In this document: positions 43,456 through 50,044 of the stretch, one piece after another | How positions within the stretch are numbered: the stretch's first letter is position 1 | Layout: the number at the start of each line of letters is the position of its first letter | Assembly: GCA_018716135.1 (NCBI GenBank) | Contig: DVKG01000012.1 | Coordinates: 255,315 to 319,314 of the forward strand | DNA from: Scybalosoma faecavium | GTDB lineage: Bacteria; Bacillota; Clostridia; Christensenellales; Christensenellaceae | Length of the DNA: 64,000 bases | Reading direction: 5' to 3' | Program-made: the position numbers and the translations under genes | Notes under the pieces: generated by a model | The model's database searches: none | Seen by the model: the letters and a program-made list of their open reading frames with translations, nothing else | Told to the model about the DNA's origin: nothing

Positions 43456-45279
43456 ATGTGTGGTATTGTAGGATACATAGGCGACAGAGATGTTCTCCCC
43501 GTGCTTCTGGGCGGGCTTCATAAACTGGAATACCGCGGCTACGACAGCGCAGGCGTAGCGTATTTCAAAAACGAAAAGCTCAGCGTCATAAAAGCCAAAG
43601 GCAGACTCACCAATCTCGAATCTCTGCTCGAAGGTAAAAGCAGCACGCACACAGCCGGCATAGGTCACACCCGCTGGGCGACACACGGCGAGCCGTCCGA
43701 TATAAACTCCCACCCGCACACTAACACCGCAGGAGACATAGCCGTAGTTCACAACGGCATCATAGAAAACTTCAGCACTTTGCGCGAATGGCTTGAAAAA
43801 AAAGGAATAAGCTTCGTATCGCAGACAGATACGGAAGTAATAGCTCATCTTATAAATTACTTTTACGAAGGCGATCTAATGGTCGCTCTGCAAGGCGCTC
43901 TCAAAATGATGAAAGGCTCTTATGCGCTCGGAGTCATCTGCGAAGAAGAACCTGACAAACTCATCGCCGTCCGAAAAGACAGCCCGCTCGTAATCGGTTA
44001 CGGCAGCGGAGAAAACTTCATTGCATCTGACGTACCCGCTATTCTCGAGTACACAAAAAGCGTCTACTTTCTCCATGACAACGAGATCGCAGTAATCACC
44101 CGCGATAAAGTCGAGCTGTTCGACGAATACGGAAAGCGCCTGCACCGCACTCCCGACACCGTGGATTGGGATGCGTCTCAGGCCGAGAAGGGCGGCTATC
44201 CGCACTTCATGATAAAGGAAATCAGCGAACAGCCCAAGGCTCTTTACGACACGCTTATGAGCCTGCTCGACGGGGACAACATAGACCTGAGCAAAACAGG
44301 CGTAAGCGACCAAATGCTGGCCGAGGCAAACAAGATATTTTTCGTAGCCTGCGGCACAGCGAGCCACGCCGGTCACGTCGGCAAATACGTTGTAGAAAAC
44401 CTCGCCAGAGTCAGCGTAGAAGTAGATATAGCATCTGAATTTCGTTATCGAAAGCCAATACTGAGCAAGGACACTCTCGTTATTGTCATCAGCCAATCAG
44501 GCGAAACGGCAGACACTATCGCCGCCATGCGCGAAGCGAAAAACCAGGGGCTCAAGGTGCTTGCAATAACCAACGTAAAAGGCAGCACGATCTCTCGCGA
44601 GGCAGACGCGGTCATCTATACTCAAGCCGGCATGGAAATATCCGTCGCCTCTACAAAGGCATACATTACTCAGCTTCTGGTGATCTATCTGCTTGCCATA
44701 AGAATAGCTCAAATCAAAGGTCAGATTTCCGAAAGCAAGGCCTCTGAGCTGCTCGCTGAGCTGAAAGCAATCCCCGAGAAAGCAAAGCAGCTTCTGGACA
44801 GCAAGGAGAGCGTACAGAGATTCGCGGCACGCCGTTTCCGCGACAAATCGACATTCTTCATCGGGCGCGGCATGGACTACGCTTTGGCTATGGAGGCGTC
44901 TCTGAAATTAAAAGAAGTCTCTTATGTACACAGCGAGGCATACGCCGCCGGAGAGCTCAAACATGGTACGATAGCTCTCATAGAGGACAACACTCTCGTC
45001 GTCGCTCTCGCAACTCAGCACACTCTTTTGGAGAAAACCGTAAGCAATATTCAAGAGGTCAAAGCGCGCGGAGCGTTCGTCCTGGGCGTACTTCAAAACA
45101 AAGACGCAGCCTCAGCGGATCAGATGGACGACTGCTTTATAATACCTGATACGCTGGATATATTCGCTCCGATGCTCGGCGTTATCCCCATGCAGATGTT
45201 CGCTTATTACGCCGCAGTGCAGAAGGGCTGCGACGTGGATAAGCCGAGAAATCTCGCCAAATCCGTAACAGTAGAATAA
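43456..45279 (+). CDS. glmS: Glutamine-fructose-6-phosphate aminotransferase (isomerising)
   Basis: 607 residues. It makes glucosamine 6-phosphate from fructose 6-phosphate and glutamine. The N-terminal Ntn glutaminase begins with the catalytic Cys in MCGIVGYIG, then THGEPSDINSHPH and HNGIIEN; two SIS isomerase domains follow (CGTASHAG, ISQSGETADT; GRGMDYALAMEASLKLKE), and it ends KPRNLAKSVTVE. AAGGAGG precedes the ATG. The 13-bp gap to glmM leaves no room for a glmS ribozyme, which is unusual for a Gram-positive glmS. A terminator follows at 45314-45364. Confidence 0.98.
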   Translation: MCGIVGYIGDRDVLPVLLGGLHKLEYRGYDSAGVAYFKNEKLSVIKAKGRLTNLESLLEGKSSTHTAGIGHTRWATHGEPSDINSHPHTNTAGDIAVVHNGIIENFSTLREWLEKKGISFVSQTDTEVIAHLINYFYEGDLMVALQGALKMMKGSYALGVICEEEPDKLIAVRKDSPLVIGYGSGENFIASDVPAILEYTKSVYFLHDNEIAVITRDKVELFDEYGKRLHRTPDTVDWDASQAEKGGYPHFMIKEISEQPKALYDTLMSLLDGDNIDLSKTGVSDQMLAEANKIFFVACGTASHAGHVGKYVVENLARVSVEVDIASEFRYRKPILSKDTLVIVISQSGETADTIAAMREAKNQGLKVLAITNVKGSTISREADAVIYTQAGMEISVASTKAYITQLLVIYLLAIRIAQIKGQISESKASELLAELKAIPEKAKQLLDSKESVQRFAARRFRDKSTFFIGRGMDYALAMEASLKLKEVSYVHSEAYAAGELKHGTIALIEDNTLVVALATQHTLLEKTVSNIQEVKARGAFVLGVLQNKDAASADQMDDCFIIPDTLDIFAPMLGVIPMQMFAYYAAVQKGCDVDKPRNLAKSVTVE

Positions 45280-45306
45280 TAAAAAAACGCAGACGCGAGT
45301 ACAAAA

Positions 45307-45515
45307 TGAACTGCACCCCATTTGTCAGACAGTATGGTATACCGAATGACAGATGGGGTGTTTTCAATAAGAAATAGACACCGGTGCAATAGCCGGTGTA
45401 TCAAAAAAGCAAAGCTAAAGGGCTCGCCGCCCGTTCTTCACAGACAACAAGCCCTTTCGATTGCTTGAACAGTTTTTACTTCAAAATATTGTCTAACTTT
45501 TTTGGAGGCGTTTCA
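45307..45515. repeat. Possible IS3-type miniature element or remnant (209 bp)
   Basis: The left end starts TGAACTGCACCCC and reaches GTCAGACA; the right end, read in reverse complement, starts TGAAACGCCTCC and reaches GTTAGACA. These are similar to IS3/IS150-type terminal repeats. No transposase frame lies between. Inside are the glmS terminator, an ACACCGG/CCGGTGT hairpin (near 45380-45400) and an AAAGGGCT/AGCCCTTT stem (45418-45457). No clear target duplication. It occupies most of the 279-bp gap after glmS. Confidence 0.4.
45314..45364 (+). terminator. glmS terminator
   Basis: 14-base-pair stem (CACCCCAT/ATGGGGTG plus TGTCA/TGACA with one G-U between), 19-base loop, then TTTT. It overlaps the left end of the 209-bp element. 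Confidence 0.75.
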
Positions 45516-45558
45516 GACACCTCAAATTTCACAGCTGCGTTTTTTAGTTTCCCGTTAT

Positions 45559-46302
45559 TTATTCGCCTATAAGCTTATACATCATTATTCCCGCCGCGAC
45601 CGCCGCGTTGAGGCTTTCCGCTTTTCCGAATATCGGTATGCGATACAGCACGTCCGCCAGAGCCGCCGTTTCGTCTGTCAAGCCCCGTGATTCATTCCCT
45701 ATAAGCAGCACGGCGTCTCTCGACGGATTCAAACTGCCCTGCCCGCGAAGATGTCCCGCAACTACAACGCGGCCTTCAGAAAGCTCTTTCAGCCTCTCTC
45801 TGAAACATTCCGCCGTCTCTACGGGAATATGAAAGCAGCTGCCCATAGACGCGCGAACAGCACGCGGAGAAGTATAATCTGCGCATCGCTCAGACATCAG
45901 AACCCCCGCCGCGCCTACAGCGTCCGCAGTTCGTATTATAGTTCCTATGTTCTGCGGATCTGATACATCCTCGAGAGCTATTATCAAACCCTGTCCGCTT
46001 ATGACCGCATTTTTCATTCGGACTACTGCCAGCTCTGTATTTAAGTTCTTCGCCTCGCTGACCGCGTGGAGTATCTCCGGCGGCGCCGTCTTTACTTCTA
46101 CGCCGTTTTCCAGAGCAATGCGCGCTGCTTCAGACTGCGCATCTGTCGTAAGCAAGGTCTGTACCTCGGCGTTTATCAGCGCCTCAATAGAGCATTTACT
46201 CCCCTCCGCAACGTACAAGCCCTCCTGCTGCCGGGCTTTTTTATTTTTCAGCGAACGCAGAAGCTTTACATATGCGTTCTTGCTGCTTGTGATATCGTAC
46301 AT
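45559..46302 (-). CDS. TrmH/SpoU-family RNA 2'-O-methyltransferase
   Basis: 247 residues. An N-terminal RNA-binding substrate domain (ITSSKNAYVKLLRSLKNKKAR, then LYVAEGSKCSIEALI) is followed by the SPOUT domain with NIGTIIRTAD (motif 1), IGNESRGL (motif 2) and SLNAAVAAGIMMY (motif 3, knot). Relatives methylate 23S rRNA or tRNA; the site is unknown. ATG 46302 is preferred, with GAGG 5 bases upstream; the TTG at 46320 has none. It lies just downstream of rplT, an order seen in other Firmicutes, after a short hairpin. Confidence 0.9.
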   Translation of the reverse strand: MYDITSSKNAYVKLLRSLKNKKARQQEGLYVAEGSKCSIEALINAEVQTLLTTDAQSEAARIALENGVEVKTAPPEILHAVSEAKNLNTELAVVRMKNAVISGQGLIIALEDVSDPQNIGTIIRTADAVGAAGVLMSERCADYTSPRAVRASMGSCFHIPVETAECFRERLKELSEGRVVVAGHLRGQGSLNPSRDAVLLIGNESRGLTDETAALADVLYRIPIFGKAESLNAAVAAGIMMYKLIGE

Positions 46303-46322
46303 TTCAGCCTCATAAAGCAAAC

Positions 46323-46343
46323 CCCGAAATCAAAGATTTCGGG
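46323..46343 (-). terminator. Hairpin after rplT
   Basis: Perfect nine-base-pair stem CCCGAAATC/GATTTCGGG, loop TTT, then GTTTGCTTT on the minus strand. The T-tract is interrupted, so partial read-through into the methyltransferase gene is likely. Confidence 0.6.
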
Positions 46344-46368
46344 ATGTGCGTATCTATCAAAAAAATAT

Positions 46369-46725
46369 TTATGCCAGCGCCTTTTTAGCTGTCTCTGCGA
46401 GCTTAGCGAAAGCTGCTGCATCGTTTACAGCCATATCTGCAAGGATCTTTCTGTTGATCTCAATACCAGACTTTTTCAGACCGTCCATCATTCTGGAATA
46501 GCTGATGCCGTTGATTCTTGCTGCCGCATTGATACGAGCGATCCAGAGCTTGCGGAAGTCGCGCTTCTTCAGTCTTCTGCCGATGTAAGCGTACTTCTGA
46601 GACTTCATTACAGCTTCTTTAGCTGTGCGATACTGCTTGGACTTCGCGCCATAATAGCCCTTAGCCAGTTTTAATACTTTTCTGCGCTTCTTATGAGCGT
46701 TAACTGCTCTCTTAACTCTTGCCAT
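46369..46725 (-). CDS. rplT: 50S ribosomal protein L20
   Basis: 118 residues, standard length. It starts MARVKRAVNAHKKRRKVL and contains YYGAKSKQYRTAKEAVM and LWIARINAAARINGISYS, all typical of L20. It binds 23S rRNA during early 50S assembly. In Bacillus subtilis L20 also binds the operon leader and promotes its premature termination; the leader at 47494-47638 fits that scheme. It is third in infC-rpmI-rplT, with GGAGG before the ATG. Confidence 0.98.
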   Translation of the reverse strand: MARVKRAVNAHKKRRKVLKLAKGYYGAKSKQYRTAKEAVMKSQKYAYIGRRLKKRDFRKLWIARINAAARINGISYSRMMDGLKKSGIEINRKILADMAVNDAAAFAKLAETAKKALA

Positions 46726-46747
46726 TGTTTAAAAACCTCCTGTCAGA

Positions 46748-46945
46748 TTACTTGTACGGAACGAGCGTGCGAACTGTCTTTTTAACCGTCGGGTCTACGT
46801 ATGTACCCTTTCTGAGGTTTCTCTTTCTCTTTGTAGTCTTTTTATTGAGAATATGGCTCTTGAAAGCCTTAGCTCTCTTAATTTGACCGGACTTTGTTAC
46901 GTTGAAGCGCTTAGCCGCTCCTCTGTGTGTTTTCATCTTCGGCAT
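46748..46945 (-). CDS. rpmI: 50S ribosomal protein L35
   Basis: 65 residues, strongly basic. It begins MPKMKTHRGAAKRFNVTKSG and has SHILNKKTTKRKRNLRK, the L35 signature. It sits between infC and rplT, 22 bases before rplT, and has AGGAGGGC as ribosome binding site. Nothing unusual apart from the C-terminal VKKTVRTLVPYK, which is normal for clostridial L35. Confidence 0.97.
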   Translation of the reverse strand: MPKMKTHRGAAKRFNVTKSGQIKRAKAFKSHILNKKTTKRKRNLRKGTYVDPTVKKTVRTLVPYK

Positions 46946-46986
46946 TTTATTGCCCTCCTCTCCTAAATATATAGGTAATAATCTTT

Positions 46987-47493
46987 TTAATTTTTCGGTG
47001 CAAGTATCATGAACATACTGCGGCCTTCCATTTTCGGCGCACGTTCTACATTTACGCCATCAAGCATATCGAGGAATGCGTTCATAACATCGAGACCATT
47101 CTCCGTATGACTCAGCTGACGTCCTTTAAAACGAATGGACACTTTGACTTTATCGCCGGATGCGAGAAATTTCATTACATTCTTAGCCTTAACTTCAAGA
47201 TCGTGCTTATCTATCGTAGCAGAAAGACGCATCTCTTTAATAGTGATAGTCTTTTGGTTTTTTTTCGCTTCTTTTTGACGCTTTGTCTGCTCGAAGCGAT
47301 ATTTGCCATAGTCCATTATTTTACATACAGGCGGCTGCGCCTTTGGAGAAATGTTGACGAGATCGAGTCCTGCGTTCTCCGCGATGCCCAGAGCCTGCGA
47401 CGTAGGCATTATGCCCATCTGTTCGCCGTCCTGACCTATCAGGCGCACTTCTCTGTCTCGTATCTGCTCATTGATGTACAGTTCGTTAGCTAT
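46987..47493 (-). CDS. infC: Translation initiation factor IF-3 (ATA start)
   Basis: 168 residues from ATA 47493, which fits the usual IF-3 length. The N-terminal domain ANELYINEQIRDREVRLIG is encoded only if translation begins upstream of the first ATG/GTG/TTG in frame, which would cut it at RLIGQDGEQMG. ATA stands 8 bases after GGGAGG and directly after an in-frame TAA. The C-terminal domain has KAKNVMKFLASGDKVKVSIRFKGRQ (in outline). Non-AUG starts discriminated by IF-3 itself are known for infC. It heads the infC-rpmI-rplT operon. Confidence 0.93.
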   Translation of the reverse strand: MANELYINEQIRDREVRLIGQDGEQMGIMPTSQALGIAENAGLDLVNISPKAQPPVCKIMDYGKYRFEQTKRQKEAKKNQKTITIKEMRLSATIDKHDLEVKAKNVMKFLASGDKVKVSIRFKGRQLSHTENGLDVMNAFLDMLDGVNVERAPKMEGRSMFMILAPKN

Positions 47494-47638
47494 TTAAAAC
47501 GCCTCCCTTTTATAACTTCGCCGCGCGCTGTTTTACAATAAAAAACGCGGGCATAGATCACCCGCGTAAAACACTCATTATTAACCGAATCGATACGACA
47601 ACCATTCGGTGAGAAGCGGGCAGCCTCTACTTGATACC
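47494..47638 (-). promoter_or_regulatory. infC operon leader with attenuator (L20-leader type)
   Basis: The ~145-base untranslated leader has an ACCGAAT/ATTCGGT stem (47584-47610) and then an intrinsic terminator, CGCGGG/CCCGCG plus TTTTTT (47538-47567), before the infC ribosome binding site. This is the layout of the L20 autoregulatory leader of Firmicutes. The L20-binding determinants were not mapped. Confidence 0.7.
47538..47567 (-). terminator. Leader terminator of the infC operon
   Basis: Seven-base-pair stem ACGCGGG/CCCGCGT with a nine-base loop, T-run on the minus strand, lying upstream of the first gene rather than at the operon end. Confidence 0.8.
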
Positions 47639-47644
47639 TAAAAT

Positions 47645-47673
47645 AGTATACACGATCTGCCGCTTCGTGTCAA
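47645..47673 (-). promoter_or_regulatory. infC-rpmI-rplT promoter
   Basis: Minus strand TTGACA, 17-bp spacer, TATACT. It starts 9 bases from the edge of repeat copy 2. Confidence 0.8.
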
Positions 47674-47681
47674 GCTTTTTT

Positions 47682-47824
47682 AAAATATAACCGTGAACAG
47701 ATGTCCTCCGCCTAAGGCGGAGGACATCTAAGCCTTCAGTGGCGGTGCAATCCGCCACTGAAGCCCTAAGAGGCTTCGCCTCTCGTTCACTTGTTGGATG
47801 ACGGGGACAGCGCCCCTTATCGAA
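47682..47824 (-). repeat. Structured interspersed repeat, copy 2 (143 bp)
   Basis: The element orientation here is the minus strand. Stems: GGGGC...CCCC, GAGGCGAAGCCTC, CAGTGGCGG/CCGCCACTG, and a perfect GATGTCCTCCGCC/GGCGGAGGACATC hairpin. The last differs in sequence from copy 1 while keeping its pairing. The thrS stop codon (47819-47817) lies at its start, and the infC promoter begins just after its other end. It may serve as the thrS terminator, although no long T-run follows. Confidence 0.8.
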
Positions 47825-49721
47825 CCTTATCTTTATTCTCTTGCAGCAGAGTTTCGATAAAATCAGCAGCAGGAATAGCGCCCTGCTCGCCTTGTCCGCG
47901 CTTGCGAACGGAGAGCGTGCCTGACTCCTGTTCTTTTTCACCCACTACTGCGATATACGGTGTGCGCTCGTTGCGCGCCTCTCTAATCTTGTAACCGATT
48001 TTTTCGGAACGTGTATCCACTTCAACGCGGATACCCTTCTCTTCCATCATACTCTTTAGCTCGAGCGCGTAATCCGCAAATTTATCAGATATGGGCAGTA
48101 TCTTAACCTGAACGGGAGACAGCCACAGCGGGAATGCTCCTGCGAAATGCTCTATCAAAATTCCGATAAAACGCTCTATAGAACCAAACGCAACGCGATG
48201 TATCATTATCGGTCTGTGCTTCTCTCCGTCTGCTCCGGTGTATTCCAGCTCAAAACGCAGAGGCAGCTGCATATCCAGCTGAATCGTACCGCACTGCCAC
48301 GTTCTTCCGATAGAATCCTCCAGATGGAAGTCTATTTTGGGACCGTAGAAAGCGCCGTCGCCCTCGTTTACCACATATTCCAATCCCAAATCATCCAAAG
48401 CGCCGCGCAGACCTTCCGTTGCGATCTCCCAATCCTCATCGCTGCCCATGCTGTCCTCAGGACGTGTAGAGAGCTCGATATGATACTTAAAACCAAACAG
48501 AGTGTAAACCTCATCTATCAGGTTCGCTACTCCCTTTATCTCCTCGCGAATCTGCTCGGGCGTCATGAAGATGTGCGCGTCATCCTGAGTGAAGCAGCGA
48601 ACGCGCATAAGCCCGTGAAGCTGACCGGATTTTTCATGACGATGTACCAGACCCAGCTCGCCCATGCGCAGAGGCAGGTCTCTGTATGAACGCGGCTCAG
48701 ACTGATAGACGAGTATTCCGCCGGGGCAGTTCATCGGCTTGATAGCGAAATCTGTCTCATCTATTACAGTGGTATACATATTCTCCTTATAATGATCCCA
48801 ATGGCCGGACGTTTCCCAAAGACTGCGGGAAAGCATTATCGGAGTTGAAATTTCCTGATATCCGTTGCGTCTGTGAAGCTCATGCCAATAATCCAGCAGC
48901 AGATTTTTGAGAATCATGCCCTTGGGGAGGAAGAACGGGAATCCGGGGCCGGCTTCATTCATCATAAACAAGCCCAACTCGCGTCCGATCTTTCTGTGGT
49001 CGCGCTTTTTAGCCTCTTCGATAGCGGTGAGGTATGCCTGCAAATCCTCTTTCTTCTCAAATGCCGTTCCGTATATTCTGCAAAGCATTTTATTCTTCTC
49101 GCTTCCGCGCCAGTATGCGCCCGCTGTGCTCGTCAGCTTGAACGCACGTACACGGCTTGTAGACGGCAGATGAGCGCCCGCACATAGGTCTGTAAAATCT
49201 CCCTGGCGATAGAACGAAATCGTCTCGCCCTCCGGCAGATCCTCAATGAGCTCAACCTTGTAAGGCTCGTTCTTTTCTTTCATAAACGCTATAGCCTCGT
49301 CTCTCGGAAGCTCAAAACGCTCGAGCGGCAGATTCTCGGAAACTATCTTCGCCATTTCTTTTTCTATTTTGGGCAGGTCTTCTGCTGTGAACGCCTTGTC
49401 CACATCGAAATCGTAATAGAAGCCCTTGTCTATCGCCGGACCGATCGCCAGCTTTGTATCCGGATAAAGACGCTTGACCGCCTGCGCGAGTACATGAGAG
49501 ACGGTATGGCGCATAGTCCAGCGGCCTTCCGCATCGTCGAAAGTGAGTATCTCCAGCTCACAATCCTTTTCTATAGGGCGCATGAGATCCCAAAGCTCTC
49601 CGTCAACCTTAGCTGCGAGAGCTGTCTTTTTTAGCTTATTAGAAAGCTTAGAAGCTATGTCTATAGGTTTCGCACCTTGTTCTACAGAGATCGACTTGCC
49701 GTCTTTCAGCGTGATTTCCAT
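47817..49721 (-). CDS. thrS: Threonyl-tRNA synthetase
   Basis: 634 residues, class II synthetase. An N-terminal TGS domain (1-~62) is followed by the editing domain with HTVSHVLAQAVKRL. The catalytic core has motif 2 MRVRCFTQDDAHIF and the zinc ligands around MNCPGG and IMIHRVAFGSIERF (motif 3). The C-terminal anticodon-binding domain has PVQVKILPIS and RNERTPYIAVVGEKE. AAGGAG is 6 bases before the ATG. A T-box leader (49773-50005) controls it. The final Arg codon and the stop fall in repeat copy 2. Confidence 0.98.
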   Translation of the reverse strand: MEITLKDGKSISVEQGAKPIDIASKLSNKLKKTALAAKVDGELWDLMRPIEKDCELEILTFDDAEGRWTMRHTVSHVLAQAVKRLYPDTKLAIGPAIDKGFYYDFDVDKAFTAEDLPKIEKEMAKIVSENLPLERFELPRDEAIAFMKEKNEPYKVELIEDLPEGETISFYRQGDFTDLCAGAHLPSTSRVRAFKLTSTAGAYWRGSEKNKMLCRIYGTAFEKKEDLQAYLTAIEEAKKRDHRKIGRELGLFMMNEAGPGFPFFLPKGMILKNLLLDYWHELHRRNGYQEISTPIMLSRSLWETSGHWDHYKENMYTTVIDETDFAIKPMNCPGGILVYQSEPRSYRDLPLRMGELGLVHRHEKSGQLHGLMRVRCFTQDDAHIFMTPEQIREEIKGVANLIDEVYTLFGFKYHIELSTRPEDSMGSDEDWEIATEGLRGALDDLGLEYVVNEGDGAFYGPKIDFHLEDSIGRTWQCGTIQLDMQLPLRFELEYTGADGEKHRPIMIHRVAFGSIERFIGILIEHFAGAFPLWLSPVQVKILPISDKFADYALELKSMMEEKGIRVEVDTRSEKIGYKIREARNERTPYIAVVGEKEQESGTLSVRKRGQGEQGAIPAADFIETLLQENKDKVR

Positions 49722-49772
49722 ATCTTTTCTCCTTCAAATTCATTTTTTGCTGTAGTTAAATTTTAAAGTTAT

Positions 49773-50005
49773 AAAAAAACGTCCCCGATATGATATCAGG
49801 GACGAACATTTTCTGTCCGTGGTTCCACCCTCGTTGATTGTAAAACCCACTTTTGCAGAGCTATATCGCGCTCAAAACGCACATATCCTGACTGCGGCCG
49901 GTATTCACGGAGAGACGCTCTGCCGCGCTCACAGCGAACGCGCGGCTCTCTTGAAGAGCGCTGCCTCCCGCTACTAATCCGCAGATATGCGAGAGTATTA
50001 ATTTC
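49773..50005 (-). promoter_or_regulatory. T-box riboswitch of thrS
   Basis: The minus-strand leader contains the T-box core AGGGTGGAACCACG (49831-49818), an AGTA-type stem I motif (AGTAGCGGGAGG), and a terminator stem GTCCCTGAT/ATCGGGGAC (49803-49781) followed by TTTTTTT. A likely specifier codon ACC (Thr) is at 49902-49900, in the bulge before the closing CTGCGG/CCGCAG stem. Uncharged tRNA-Thr should stabilise the antiterminator. It fills the 323-bp gap upstream of thrS. Confidence 0.92.
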
Positions 50006-50011
50006 AATTTG

Positions 50012-50040
50012 ATTATACACCGTCGCCGCTCAGATGTCAA
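50012..50040 (-). promoter_or_regulatory. thrS promoter
   Basis: Minus strand TTGACA, 17-bp spacer, TATAAT, directly after the yfhO-like stop codon. Confidence 0.85.
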
Positions 50041-50044
50041 TCTG

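Noticed and set aside
47627..47941. Minus-strand open frame of ~104 codons over repeat copy 2 and the thrS end
   Set aside because: It overlaps thrS in another frame, the L20-type promoter and the repeat; composition is that of a shadow frame.
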